Assembly (NCBI GenBank): GCA_948470475.1 | Contig: OX419337.1 | Span: 23,868,791-23,932,790 of the forward strand | Origin: Galaxea fascicularis | Taxonomy: Eukaryota; Cnidaria; Anthozoa; Scleractinia; Euphylliidae | Direction: 5' to 3' | DNA length: 64,000 nucleotides | Shown: positions 54,501 through 58,090 of the stretch, piece after piece | Layout of the letters: the number at the start of each line of letters is the position of its first letter | How positions within the stretch are numbered: position 1 is the first letter of the stretch | Program-made: the position numbers and the translations under genes | Notes under the pieces: model-generated | What the model saw: only the letters and a program-made list of their open reading frames with translations | Database searches by the model: none | What the model was told of the DNA's origin: nothing

Positions 54501-54872
54501 AAAAAAGTAATATGGAAAAAGCTTCCTTATAAAGGAAATTAGTTTCAAGATACAAACTAAACGAGTTCATAAAATCTCAAACTTCGCCTGTGAGTCCACG
54601 AAATTAAGGAGAATAAATTAAGGCGAAACCTCGTGTATTCTTTGTAAAAACGGACCAGGAAAACCAGCATTTCCAGTACCTAAGCTTTCACACATTGTTC
54701 CCGGCGCAACGCCGGAAAGGAAAAGGGTTCTTGTTCTGACAAACGGAAAACGGAATCGAAAAATTGACTACCACATGGAGAGGACCACTTACAGTTTCGG
54801 AAAGATCGCTGTCTTCTTTCTAAGTCGGCGAGACCGTCAACTTCGGTCTCAAAGGTCTCTGGTGATTCATAT
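1..54872 (-). CDS. Gel-forming-mucin/VWF-like gene, 37 exons, 3' end outside window
   Basis: Predicted secreted, heavily O-glycosylated mucin. The listed exons sum to about 19.4 kb of coding sequence (about 6,480 residues), and every adjoining splice phase matches. Order: leader, 5 EGF, 2 Kunitz-like, D1 (VWD-C8-TIL), D2 (VWD-C8-TIL-E), D' (TIL-E), D3 (VWD-C8-TIL), then a PTS region of about 4,900 residues. D1-D2-D'-D3-PTS is the layout of VWF and gel-forming mucins (MUC2/5/6 family); the EGF and Kunitz modules in front are not part of vertebrate mucins. The likely role is a mucus or matrix polymer assembled through D-domain disulfides (inference). No signal-peptide exon was found upstream of 54872, and the first exon listed begins in mid-codon, so at least one 5' exon is missing. 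The C-terminus lies beyond position 1. Orthology to a named mucin is not claimed. Confidence 0.88.
1251..1661 (+). repeat. tRNA-derived SINE, full-length-like
   Basis: The head resembles a tRNA: A-box-like TGGCTCAATGGTAGAGC at 1264-1280 and B-box-like GGTCGAGCCC near 1300. The body follows, then a 3' tail with AAAGCGCTTTGAGCC and AAAGCGCTATATAAAT, ending in short TCATTA repeats. The structure fits a Pol III retroposon using a LINE-type tail. It lies in an intron of the mucin gene. Confidence 0.72.
1711..1932 (-). CDS. PTS linker exon L5
   Basis: 222-nt phase 2-2 exon closest to L3. Motifs: [46 protein letters not shown] and [12 protein letters not shown]. It lacks the PPTLKPP block. Acceptor TTTGATTAG, donor GTTATT. 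Confidence 0.8.
2263..2445 (-). CDS. PTS linker exon L4
   Basis: 183-nt phase 2-2 exon, diverged but open. Motifs: [40 protein letters not shown] and [10 protein letters not shown]. Acceptor GTCTTTTTTAG, donor GTTATT. The frame was recovered by aligning to the other linkers. Confidence 0.75.
2446..3952. other. Intron, nothing recognised
   Basis: AT-rich intron between PTS exon E and linker L4. No repeat, RNA gene or plausible ORF was recognised. Confidence 0.6.
3953..7639 (-). CDS. PTS repeat exon E (about 21 x 171 bp)
   Basis: 3,687-nt phase 2-2 exon encoding about 1,229 residues. The unit is a 57-residue composite: a 28-residue half ([20 protein letters not shown]) plus a 29-residue half ([20 protein letters not shown]). 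Acceptor CGCCTTAAG, donor GTATTT. The 5' part and the upstream intron are duplicated at the left edge of the window. Confidence 0.86.
8113..8317. mobile_element. Fold-back MITE-like element
   Basis: Imperfect inverted arms of about 68 bp (8113-8181 and 8250-8317) both read TGTAAACAAGAA from the ends and include GACCACCGTA. No coding capacity. The loop contains GTTAGCCCTTCGTCAGAGCG and a CTGATGA...GAAA stretch. Confidence 0.75.
8755..8788. repeat. (AAAT)n microsatellite
   Basis: Short run of AAATAAAT units in an intron. Confidence 0.9.
8939..9214 (-). CDS. PTS linker exon L3
   Basis: 276-nt phase 2-2 exon. Motifs: [53 protein letters not shown] and [13 protein letters not shown]. It has an N-terminal SQVPPSSK block that is missing from L1 and L2. 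Acceptor TCACTTAG, donor GTTATT. Confidence 0.83.
9215..10357. other. Intron, nothing recognised
   Basis: Intron between PTS exon D and linker L3. AT-rich, with no recognisable element. Confidence 0.55.
10358..11026 (-). CDS. PTS repeat exon D (about 4 x 171 bp)
   Basis: 669-nt phase 2-2 exon. It uses a composite unit of about 57 residues in which a [16 protein letters not shown] half alternates with a [17 protein letters not shown] half. It ends with a Thr/Lys-rich TTQTTKTT. Donor GTAGGT; acceptor ATCTATCCACCAG, chosen because it gives the shared phase. Confidence 0.78.
11530..11680. repeat. SINE-related fragment
   Basis: GTACGTTAAAGATCCCAACCACTGATC resembles the internal part of the SINE at 1251-1661 (GGACGTTAAAGAACCCACACACTGATC). 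No tRNA head was seen. Described by similarity only. Confidence 0.4.
11817..11856. repeat. (TA)n microsatellite 1
   Basis: Pure TA run at the left border of the fold-back cluster. Confidence 0.95.
11940..12029. repeat. Perfect ~88-bp palindrome
   Basis: The sequence reads the same on both strands around a centre at 11984/11985 (TTTAAA), from AAAACTGGTT to AACCAGTTTT. It abuts a (TA)n tract at 12027-12064. It can extrude as a hairpin. Confidence 0.93.
12027..12064. repeat. (TA)n microsatellite 2
   Basis: Pure TA run between the palindrome and the fold-back element to its right. Confidence 0.95.
12064..13425. mobile_element. Large fold-back element with ~560-bp arms
   Basis: The left arm (about 12064-12625) is the near-perfect reverse complement of the right arm (about 12865-13425), with a spacer of about 240 bp. 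Each arm carries CTGAAGAAGGTCTTTGACCG followed by AAACGTT, a motif laid out like a weak hammerhead core. There is no coding capacity. The element is bounded on the left by a TA tract, as is its neighbour, which suggests a Penelope-like-element derivative (inference). Confidence 0.8.
13524..13552. repeat. (TA)n microsatellite 3
   Basis: TA run at the left border of the Penelope-like fold-back. Confidence 0.93.
13661..13711 (-). ncRNA. Mirror-image hammerhead ribozyme copy
   Basis: Exact inverted copy of the motif at 14860-14910 in the left arm. It keeps every core residue and all three stems on the minus strand. That is the coding strand of the mucin gene, so the ribozyme would be present in its pre-mRNA. 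Confidence 0.86.
14175..14729 (+). pseudogene. Penelope-like element C-terminus with GIY-YIG endonuclease
   Basis: The open frame contains [18 protein letters not shown] (end of the PLE core protein), the CNC...C...C cysteine cluster, VIYQATVTT and [20 protein letters not shown] (GIY-YIG type core with the conserved Arg and His), ETELSKHVW, and a C-terminal CSLCLNEK plus CPHRNRY. The frame formally opens at 14067, but the first 30 or so codons lie partly in the inverted arm. Without the upstream RT domain it cannot be autonomous. A mirror copy of its end lies on the minus strand at 13842-14133. Confidence 0.85.
14860..14910 (+). ncRNA. Hammerhead ribozyme (PLE-type, minimal stem III)
   Basis: Core CTGATGA at 14865-14871 and GAAA at 14892-14895. 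Stem II is a 7-bp GTGTGGT/ACCATAC pairing with a CCTTGT loop. Stem III is ACAG/CTGT with a UU loop. Stem I is ATTGC (14860-14864) with GCAAT (14906-14910). The predicted cleavage site is after A14905 (a GUA triplet, allowed by the family). Very short stem III is typical of ribozymes in Penelope-like retroelements, and it lies just 3' of the PLE endonuclease frame. Confidence 0.88.
14951..15028. repeat. (TA)n microsatellite 4
   Basis: About 78 bp of pure TA directly abutting the right arm of the Penelope-like fold-back. Confidence 0.96.
15029..16293. other. Intron, nothing recognised
   Basis: Remaining part of the 5.3-kb intron before PTS exon D. No element or exon was recognised. Confidence 0.5.
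16273..18153 (+). other. Antisense open frame over PTS exon C (not a gene)
   Basis: This 626-codon plus-strand frame is open only because each 87-bp unit lacks stops on both strands. It reads as [23 protein letters not shown] repeats rich in Val, Leu and Asp. No promoter or conserved domain is visible. The minus strand is preferred because its exon fits splice sites and phase. Confidence 0.7.
16294..18003 (-). CDS. PTS repeat exon C (about 20 x 87 bp)
   Basis: 1,710-nt phase 2-2 exon of the same 29-residue unit as exon B. It starts with the same [15 protein letters not shown] and ends [10 protein letters not shown] before a GTATGC donor. If the donor is not used, the frame continues 30 residues into a hydrophobic stretch and stops at 16203. 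Confidence 0.87.
18403..18582 (-). CDS. PTS linker exon L2
   Basis: 180-nt phase 2-2 exon. It is a copy of the linker at 26150-26320 with a three-residue insertion (TSV) near its end. Motifs: [39 protein letters not shown]. Flanking intron sequence is duplicated too. Confidence 0.85.
18977..19811. mobile_element. 835-bp TTAA-target TIR element (non-autonomous)
   Basis: Terminal inverted repeats of about 36 bp with one mismatch (AGACCCAT-CCGGACCAATATGC and TTTGCGCGCGTC), flanked by TTAA at 18973-18976 and 19812-19815. The duplicated intron at 26701 onward is the unoccupied site, CCCTTAAACAAAAG, with one TTAA. TTAA targeting is typical of piggyBac-type transposition (established for the family; assignment is inference). 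No transposase frame is seen. Confidence 0.85.
19893..25805 (+). other. Antisense open frame over PTS exon B (not a gene)
   Basis: A 1,970-codon plus-strand frame antiparallel to the 5.8-kb mucin exon, with an acidic Val/Leu/Asp/Glu 29-residue repeat. It is probably a by-product of repeat amplification and is listed so it is not mistaken for a gene. Confidence 0.7.
19920..25751 (-). CDS. PTS repeat exon B (about 67 x 87 bp, 5.8 kb)
   Basis: 5,832-nt phase 2-2 exon with no stop in the frame. It encodes about 1,944 residues of a 29-residue unit resembling [16 protein letters not shown], then [13 protein letters not shown]. This is a classic heavily O-glycosylated mucin backbone. The first part (transcript sense) reads [15 protein letters not shown], and the last part diverges to SVTGLSSL before a GTAAAT donor, as in exon A. 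Within it the units form a higher-order repeat of 1,566 bp (18 units). The opposite strand is also open for nearly the same length. Confidence 0.88.
26150..26320 (-). CDS. PTS linker exon L1
   Basis: 171-nt phase 2-2 exon, non-repetitive. Shared linker motifs are [26 protein letters not shown] and [13 protein letters not shown]. Acceptor TTTTTTTCAG, donor GTTGTT. Nearly identical with flanks to the linker at 18403-18582. Confidence 0.85.
26819..28117 (-). CDS. PTS repeat exon A (about 15 x 87 bp, Tyr-containing)
   Basis: 1,299-nt phase 2-2 exon. It is a tandem array of a 29-residue unit resembling [16 protein letters not shown], then [13 protein letters not shown], with one Pro and two Tyr per unit. 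Two blocks near the middle and 3' end match the units of the next large exon instead. Acceptor TTCATGTAG, donor GTAAAT. Confidence 0.88.
28400..28620. repeat. CAT/ATC-rich low-complexity tract
   Basis: Imperfect trinucleotide ATC/CAT sequence in an intron. It creates open frames of Ile/His type on one strand and Met/Asp type on the other, none credible. Confidence 0.75.
28847..29123 (-). CDS. Mucin gene exon: D3 TIL and start of PTS region
   Basis: 277-nt exon, phase 1 in and 2 out. It encodes a fourth TIL module ([45 protein letters not shown]) and then switches to [18 protein letters not shown], the first mucin-type Ser/Thr sequence. From here on all complete exons are phase 2-2. Confidence 0.92.
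29290..29655. repeat. Degenerate ~70-bp minisatellite
   Basis: About five degenerate copies of a unit containing GATGCTAGTCCATCACAGGA and AGTGACTAGGAGTATTAC. The copy at the right end is interrupted by the Tc1 insertion at the TA of GTCCATA. A related fragment lies near 35940-36060. Confidence 0.7.
29662..31118 (-). mobile_element. Tc1/mariner transposon, 1,457 bp
   Basis: 29-bp perfect terminal inverted repeats begin CAGGGTGTTTCAAAAGTTCG at 29662 and end at 31118. TA target duplications lie at 29660-29661 and 31119-31120. One transposase is encoded on the minus strand. The insertion is in the mucin gene intron, 40 bp from the C8-3 exon. Confidence 0.95.
29785..30837 (-). pseudogene. Tc1/mariner DD37E transposase with one frameshift
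   Basis: The first frame (ATG at about 30833, [20 protein letters not shown]) has the paired helix-turn-helix DNA-binding region, a GRPSVLT AT-hook-like stretch, and the first catalytic Asp in LFTDECPKY. One base is missing from an A run at about 30363-30367, which shifts the frame. The rest (29785-30309 and just upstream) has the second Asp in [10 protein letters not shown] and the Glu in [11 protein letters not shown]. There are 37 residues between these two, which gives a DD37E signature. All catalytic residues survive, so the element is young but disabled by this one lesion, unless it is an assembly error. Confidence 0.88.
31158..31364 (-). CDS. Mucin gene exon: D3 C8 domain
   Basis: 207-nt phase 1-1 exon with C8 cysteines: [44 protein letters not shown], ending GFCG. 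A Tc1/mariner element sits in the next intron, almost against this exon's donor. Confidence 0.93.
31365..32915. other. Intron with G-rich tract, otherwise nothing recognised
   Basis: Intron between D3 VWD part 3 and C8. Apart from the G-rich tract at 31568-31622, no element was recognised. Confidence 0.5.
31568..31622 (+). repeat. G-rich tract, possible G-quadruplex
   Basis: Two tandem copies of [24 protein letters not shown] sequence with at least four runs of four or more G. On the transcribed mucin pre-mRNA (minus strand) this is C-rich. The G-rich strand is the plus strand. Confidence 0.7.
32916..33168 (-). CDS. Mucin gene exon: D3 VWD part 3
   Basis: 253-nt exon, phase 0 in and 1 out. 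[17 protein letters not shown] is the VWD calcium loop with the first CGLC-type cysteine absent. Then [12 protein letters not shown] leads to the C8 domain. Confidence 0.92.
33823..34066 (-). CDS. Mucin gene exon: D3 VWD part 2
   Basis: 244-nt exon, phase 2 in and 0 out, encoding [14 protein letters not shown] and the middle beta strands of D3, ending NPLFVKFE before a GTGAGT donor. Confidence 0.9.
34860..35054 (-). CDS. Mucin gene exon: D' end and D3 VWD part 1
   Basis: 195-nt phase 2-2 exon. [14 protein letters not shown] finishes the E' subdomain. [17 protein letters not shown] opens the third VWD domain, followed by [10 protein letters not shown]. Confidence 0.92.
35319..35544 (-). CDS. 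Mucin gene exon: D' TIL-E module
   Basis: 226-nt exon, phase 1 in and 2 out. It encodes a TIL module not preceded by VWD-C8: [36 protein letters not shown], then [11 protein letters not shown]. Its position between D2 and D3 is that of the D' segment of VWF and gel-forming mucins. Confidence 0.9.
36236..36285 (-). CDS. Mucin gene exon: D2 E subdomain
   Basis: 50-nt exon, phase 2 in and 1 out, encoding [18 protein letters not shown]. It pairs with the 47-nt D1 exon of the same type. Confidence 0.88.
37494..37640 (-). CDS. Mucin gene exon: D2 TIL, second half
   Basis: 147-nt phase 2-2 exon encoding [20 protein letters not shown], then [19 protein letters not shown], the rest of TIL and the start of the E subdomain. 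Confidence 0.9.
38354..38468 (-). CDS. Mucin gene exon: D2 TIL, first half
   Basis: 115-nt exon, phase 1 in and 2 out, encoding [20 protein letters not shown], then [17 protein letters not shown], the start of the second TIL module. Donor GTGCGT. Confidence 0.88.
39087..39272 (-). CDS. Mucin gene exon: D2 C8 domain
   Basis: 186-nt phase 1-1 exon with C8 signatures: [36 protein letters not shown], and a terminal TDCG. Acceptor TTTCACGCAG, donor GTAATG. Confidence 0.92.
39810..40095 (-). CDS. Mucin gene exon: D2 VWD part 3 with CGLC motif
   Basis: 286-nt exon, phase 0 in and 1 out. It includes [17 protein letters not shown], the intact CGLC motif and calcium-binding loop of VWF-type D domains, then [12 protein letters not shown] leading into C8. 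Confidence 0.93.
40205..40427 (-). CDS. Mucin gene exon: D2 VWD part 2
   Basis: 223-nt exon, phase 2 in and 0 out. It encodes [19 protein letters not shown] and subsequent beta-strand sequence of the second VWD domain, and includes an NVT sequon. Confidence 0.9.
40570..40753. mobile_element. Fold-back MITE
   Basis: Inverted arms GTTGCGGACACATTGTTGCT (left) and AGCAACAATGTGTCCGCAA (right), plus internal AACATTTGTTGCGG/CCGCAACAAATGTT pairs. No coding capacity. Intronic. Confidence 0.72.
40906..41056 (-). CDS. Mucin gene exon: D2 VWD part 1
   Basis: 151-nt exon, phase 1 in and 2 out. It has the canonical VWD opening, [16 protein letters not shown], with the G-D-x-H calcium-site motif, followed by ...YILSEHC. 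Confidence 0.93.
41257..41303 (-). CDS. Mucin gene exon: D1 E subdomain
   Basis: 47-nt exon, phase 2 in and 1 out, encoding [16 protein letters not shown]. This is the short cysteine-rich tail that follows TIL modules in VWF-type proteins. Confidence 0.85.
41845..42082 (-). CDS. Mucin gene exon: D1 TIL domain
   Basis: 238-nt exon, phase 1 in and 2 out, with the TIL (trypsin-inhibitor-like cysteine-rich) pattern: [20 protein letters not shown], then [19 protein letters not shown] and CSC. It ends in the first part of the E subdomain, ACQEC, which is completed by the next exon. Confidence 0.92.
42115..43263. repeat. Hexamer satellite (TCACTA/TCACTG)n, left part
   Basis: About 1.15 kb of tandem TCACTA and TCACTG with occasional TCACTACC variants. 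It has a longer-range repeat: blocks around 42750-42910 recur about 300 bp later around 43050-43220. It lies in the intron between the D1 C8 and TIL exons. Long frames through it (Ile/Thr/Val or Ser/Leu) are artefacts. Confidence 0.95.
43264..44266. mobile_element. 1,003-bp TIR element inserted in the satellite
   Basis: The ends are inverted repeats starting AGGGACCTTAAGATAC and continuing imperfectly through GCTAGGACGG for about 45 bp. ACT lies on both sides (43261-43263 and 44267-44269). Removing one ACT restores the hexamer register exactly, so a 3-bp target duplication is likely. No transposase frame is seen. Confidence 0.82.
44267..44878. repeat. Hexamer satellite, right part
   Basis: Continuation of the same TCACTA/TCACTG array for about 610 bp. 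It ends at TATCATTATC near the D1 C8 exon donor. Confidence 0.95.
44914..45481 (-). CDS. Mucin gene exon: D1 VWD C-terminal half plus C8
   Basis: 568-nt exon, phase 0 in and 1 out. It completes the VWD fold (GGGWYVMVM...WDG, then [18 protein letters not shown]) and carries a C8 domain ([17 protein letters not shown], then [30 protein letters not shown]). The VWF-type CGLC vicinal cysteine motif is IGLC here, so the first cysteine is missing. Confidence 0.92.
45922..46229 (-). CDS. Mucin gene exon: D1 VWD domain, N-terminal half
   Basis: 308-nt exon, phase 1 in and 0 out. It opens a VWD domain: [14 protein letters not shown], then [12 protein letters not shown], an NVSLPC strand with an N-glycosylation sequon, and VDGVEVHLG. 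The conserved G-D-x-H calcium-site stretch is G-I-D-H here. Acceptor TTTTGTAG, donor GTCAGT. Confidence 0.92.
46687..46728 (-). CDS. Mucin gene micro-exon with GC donor
   Basis: 42-nt phase 1-1 exon encoding a proline-rich [14 protein letters not shown] linker before D1. The acceptor is AAATTTCAG. The donor is GCAAGT, a rare but known GC-AG intron type. It is supported by exact phase on both sides and an open frame. Confidence 0.65.
46998..47273. mobile_element. Fold-back MITE, GC-rich ends
   Basis: Ends GGCCCGGCCAGGGG and CCCCTGGCCGGGCC. The interior is a degenerate ATACC/AATACC-rich region with a C homopolymer at 47040-47052. Intronic, non-coding. Confidence 0.72.
47435..47635 (-). CDS. 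Mucin gene exon: Kunitz-like module 2 lacking one disulfide
   Basis: 201-nt phase 1-1 exon. It has the Kunitz (BPTI) core [18 protein letters not shown], then 12 residues including GNANNF, then C-EAK-C: exact 7-12-3 cysteine spacing. The second family cysteine, next to the protease-binding P1 residue, is absent from the N-terminal half, so inhibitor activity is doubtful and one cysteine loses its usual partner. Confidence 0.85.
48164..48373 (-). CDS. Mucin gene exon: degenerate Kunitz-like module 1
   Basis: 210-nt phase 1-1 exon. The C-terminal half has a Kunitz-like spacing: [12 protein letters not shown], then 11 residues, then CERYC (the family usually has 7 and 12 residues in the first two gaps). 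The N-terminal half, from [10 protein letters not shown], has no family signature that I recognise. The next exon is a clearer Kunitz relative, so this is probably a diverged duplicate. Confidence 0.6.
48452..48522. repeat. (AAT)n/(ATT)n microsatellite
   Basis: AAT units switch to ATT units at about 48468, which makes a perfect self-complementary tract. Confidence 0.93.
48926..49036 (-). CDS. Mucin gene exon: EGF-like domain 5
   Basis: 111-nt phase 1-1 exon encoding an EGF module ([20 protein letters not shown], then [13 protein letters not shown]). It contains an N-glycosylation sequon, NAT. Donor GTATGT, acceptor AATTGCAG. Confidence 0.88.
49080..49530. repeat. ~115-bp tandem repeat, about 4 copies
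   Basis: Units contain GACCATTCAAATGAAAGC, ACTGAGCAGT, GTGGTGCTGTTTATT, ACAAGGTGGTTCTAAC and GTCTATGGATGAAA. Homologous copies lie at 56695-56850 and 57110-57310, with a reverse fragment near 37800-37870. It runs up against the EGF-4 exon donor. Confidence 0.82.
49530..49628 (-). CDS. Mucin gene exon: EGF-like domain 4
   Basis: 99-nt phase 1-1 exon encoding [20 protein letters not shown] followed by [11 protein letters not shown], a complete EGF module. Donor GTAAGT, acceptor TTTCGCAG. Confidence 0.9.
49629..51058. other. Intron, one palindromic fragment only
   Basis: Contains a fragment near 50740-50800 (TTTCTCGAAACTCCCGAAAC) that is related to the MITEs at 60406-61142. Nothing else was recognised. 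Confidence 0.5.
51059..51151 (-). CDS. Mucin gene exon: EGF-like domain 3
   Basis: 93-nt phase 1-1 exon encoding one EGF module ([18 protein letters not shown], then GWAGDTCER). Donor GTACGT, acceptor TTTATTTAG. Confidence 0.88.
51265..51300. repeat. (GACT)n microsatellite
   Basis: Short GACT/GACC run beside GATGGATGGCTGG-type repeats. Confidence 0.85.
51731..51823 (-). CDS. Mucin gene exon: EGF-like domain 2
   Basis: 93-nt phase 1-1 exon encoding one EGF module with six cysteines ([18 protein letters not shown], then DWEGNQC). Donor GTAAGT, acceptor TTTCACAG. Confidence 0.88.
51840..51990. repeat. Short tandem repeat, ~65-bp unit
   Basis: Three degenerate copies sharing CACGCAAAGTC, CTGTTGCGACAAAGGCCTGG and CACAAA. 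Starts just upstream (transcript sense) of the EGF-2 exon. Confidence 0.65.
52900..53061 (-). CDS. Mucin gene exon: EGF-like domain 1
   Basis: 162-nt phase 1-1 exon. It starts with a low-complexity [15 protein letters not shown] stretch and ends in an EGF module ([17 protein letters not shown] then GWTGPDC) with six cysteines and the usual G-W-x-G ending. Acceptor TTTCTGTAG, donor GTGAAT. Confidence 0.85.
53062..54792. other. Intron holding one fold-back element
   Basis: AT-rich intron between leader and EGF-1 exons. Only the element at 54264-54423 was recognised. Confidence 0.5.
54264..54423. mobile_element. Fold-back MITE
   Basis: Arms GTGCGTTTCTTTGGGGCGAT and, at the other end, the complement of GTGCGTTCCTTTGGGATGAT, followed by complementary CCAGATCAGGATCA/TGATCCTGATCTGG. 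Non-coding. Confidence 0.82.
54793..54872 (-). CDS. Mucin gene exon 1 of those found (leader)
   Basis: 80-nt exon between a TTTTTGTAG acceptor and a GTAAGT donor. It is entered in phase 2 and left in phase 1. It encodes [19 protein letters not shown] followed by a basic RQRSFRN, an unstructured charged segment that could be a propeptide with a dibasic site. Assignment rests only on phase and on joining cleanly to the first EGF exon. Confidence 0.6.
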
Positions 54873-56694
54873 CTACAAAAAGAACGGTTATAGGATTTAG
54901 TACACAGCTTGAAAAACTAATGCGAAGACCTTGTCTTGGGCGTGGGGAAGACGTTCTTGGAGCAATTAAAACTTGAGAATGCAGTAATTTGTTTTATGAT
55001 TTTACACGGTTTCTCACAAACCACGGACTCGGATTTTGCTTTGCCTTTCTCTCTTCACGTCTGAGTAAAGATCGGAACAAATTGACCCTAGTTGTAATTA
55101 GCATTACAACATTCTTGTTGCCATATTAAAGTCTTTCTGGTTGAACAAGGAGTTGGTAAGGAAAAAGGAAATTAGAATGACTTTAACACAGTAGTTGTTA
55201 TACAAAATACCGTGCTTTTCTATTTTTTCTTTCTCATATTTTTCGCAGTTCAAATAAAAATCAAAGCGGGTAACGATTTACTTGTGCGGAACTAAACATT
55301 TCATGAAACAAATTCAGTTTCTACTCCCAATTAAAAACTGAATACGCTGGCTACCTAAAAAGTCAAAAACATTTTCTATTCTCAAGAGAAATTCAGAAAG
55401 TTTTGGGACATTGAGACGGATAAAAGATCTCAAAGTAACAAAATGGAGTCACAACTTTGAAAGCGTGATTCGCTCTCCTAGTTCACTGACAAATGGCGAG
55501 TACAATTTTGACAATTTTCGTTCGTCTTTTAACTGGCTGTTCAGAAATAATTTATCAATTGTCCTTTTACAACGTTTTAAATACTTTTTCGTTCTGAAAA
55601 ACCACTCTGGTTCCATAAGGAAAACATCTCTCTTGCATAACTTCACCTCTGATTGAACGCATTTCCTAAAAAAATTAGTTCTCCAACCCAAGTATACGAA
55701 TCCCTAAAAATCCTCTCAAATAAATTATCAGGACCTGCAGCATTTACCTCAATCCATCAACAGTTTCCTCGACGAAAAACAGCGCTAGAACAGTTAAACA
55801 GAAGACCTGGTAAAACCGCGCCGTATTTCGCATTCTCGACCAAACGTCTTTCCTTTTTTTCGGTTACACTTTGAATTCTACTATTTCTATTTTCGGTTCT
55901 CCCCCTTGGCTTAAAAAAACTTTCTTTCTCTTCGTTATTCGACCAGGCTGGTTTCTGTCGGTCGTTCTTCTTTTAGGCCGAGTTTGGGGGGTTTAGGAGG
56001 TGGCCTGTAATAATGTTGTCCGTTGCAGGTAAAGTAAATTTAACCCCATTTGCAAACAACGTCAACCTTTTGTCAGCCAATACGACTTCACTTATGATTT
56101 ACAAATGGTTCTCACGGGCCTTTTTCAACCATGGCGACACATAACCTGCCAATACTTTGCTACACAAATATCGGAAAAATCACAAGATGGGCGGTTACCT
56201 TGGAAATCTATATCTCATACTTTGAAAGCATTTCAGCTTTTAGCCACTGGAAAGCTAAGATTTCTCTTTATTCAACCAACTTCACAACTCTAATCACGAA
56301 AATAAACAGAGTAATTCATTCGTGAAACTGTTCAAGGAAAGCAAAAACAAGCGGAGAGTAGAACCAGAAGTGACATTTGTATTTAATGTCATCTTTTTTC
56401 AAAGGCCAAATTGCATTTATATGTCAATTTTCATTGAGGTGCCCCTATTTCTTCAGAATTTTTAAAAGTTTACCTTCAATCATAAAAATGACTTAGAACG
56501 GGGGCCTAGCAATTTATTAGATTCAGTCAGTTCAGCAAATGGACAAACGTTTCGGCGCTGTGTAGCGTCTTTTTCTATTTGCGAAGTTTTGCGTAATTAT
56601 GTTCTCCAAAAAAATTAAGACAGAACTCCGCTCTGATTTTGGGACATAATTTTACTTTTACGTTTTTTCACTCAAAAGTTAAAACCATCTTGTA

Positions 56695-57310
56695 TAGCAA
56701 AATACACAGCACCAGAGTAAAGTACTGCTCAGTAGCTTTCATTTGGTCATACTTTCGCATTTCACCCACAAACTTGAAAATTAGAACCACCTCGTAAGCA
56801 TAATTAACAGCACCACAGGAAAGCACTGCTCATCAGGTTTCAATATATGGCCCTAATAAGAAACCACCCACCCCTTAGTCTTTTGACAACCTTGAAACAA
56901 TTATCATTCAACAATTACCACGGTAGAATAAAAAACGAAAGCTGTGACGAACAATTTTCCGCAATGGTGCTGTTATTGATTTGTTTGTTTGCTCGTCTAT
57001 TTTTCCCTACTATCTTTCGTCACTTTTCATGCCTATCACCTGTTTTTGTGGAAAAGCCATCACTTAAAGCCGTTTAATCTTTTGCAAAATTGGACTGTAA
57101 TGTGCCTCTAACTTGAGTCTGTGGATGAGTGTTAGCATTCAAATGAGACCCTCTGTGAAGTACTTTCTTGTGGTGCTGTTTATCATTCTGTACAAGGTGC
57201 TTCTAGTTTTAGGTCTGTGGATGAAATCCTAAAGTGTGACCATTCAAATGAAAGCTACTGAGCAGTTCTTTGCTGTGGGCTGTTTATTGTGCTGCACGAG
57301 GACGAGGTTG
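56695..57310. repeat. Dispersed copies of the ~115-bp repeat
   Basis: Two blocks (56695-56850 and 57110-57310), separated by other sequence, match the 49-kb array: GTGACCATTCAAATGAAAGC, TACTGAGCAGT, GTACAAGGTG and GTCTGTGGATGA. Confidence 0.75.
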
Positions 57311-57944
57311 TAATATTCAACCATTAAACAATTGTAGGCTTTCAATAACAATAATACAGTCACATGACAATAACCAGCCTCCCATTAAACTTCAGCCACA
57401 ATTTTCATTTTGTTTCGTGAGCTGATGACCATTTTCGCCATAATACAAGAGTGATTACAACCTTTCTTTGCTTTGCTTCCCCAGCCTACGTACAGTAAAC
57501 CAAACCAGTTGCACCCATAAATTTTAAACCTTCTTCAAAGCGGAAGCACGTGCGATATAGACAACTTTCACGTGATTTTGGTGTGATTAATACGTTGTCA
57601 TGATTACAAGTCCAAACTGAGAAGAATGGTGTACTCCAACCTTCAGTCAAGAGAGTGTGCAAGGCACGCCTGGATCACATGGAAAACCGGCTGAATAACG
57701 GGCAATACAATATGTTTTAACTGTTACTGAGCGAATTTACCACAAATATGGCCAGTTTTTTCTAAACCTCTTATTACGATGGATGCAATTTTGATGCGAC
57801 TGAGGCTAAAGTGGGCAAATTGCTTTAACTTGCTTTGCCGTTCGGCATCAAATTTATTGTCACTACATTAGAACTTGATCACAAGCTGGTTATGAGAATA
57901 ACGAAAACGATCACCACAGACGTGATACATGTATCCTGGCATCT

Positions 57945-58090
57945 GGTCCCGGTTGTTCAAAGGCTGGATAGCGCTATCCACCGGATAAATATCTATCCAG
58001 AGGATAGTGCAATTAGTTTTCCCAATACTTATCCACTGGATAGTGATTTATCTGGTGGATAGCGCTACCAACGTTTGAACAACCGGGGCC
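57945..58090. mobile_element. Fold-back MITE
   Basis: Arms GGTCCCGGTTGTTCAAAGGC/TGGATAGCGCTATCCACCGG pair with the right end, ...CTGGTGGATAGCGCTACC and GTTTGAACAACCGGGGCC. Non-coding. Confidence 0.85.

Noticed and set aside
55411..55691. Missing 5' exon of the mucin gene
   Set aside because: The Lys/Arg-rich frame has no signal peptide or donor in the required phase.
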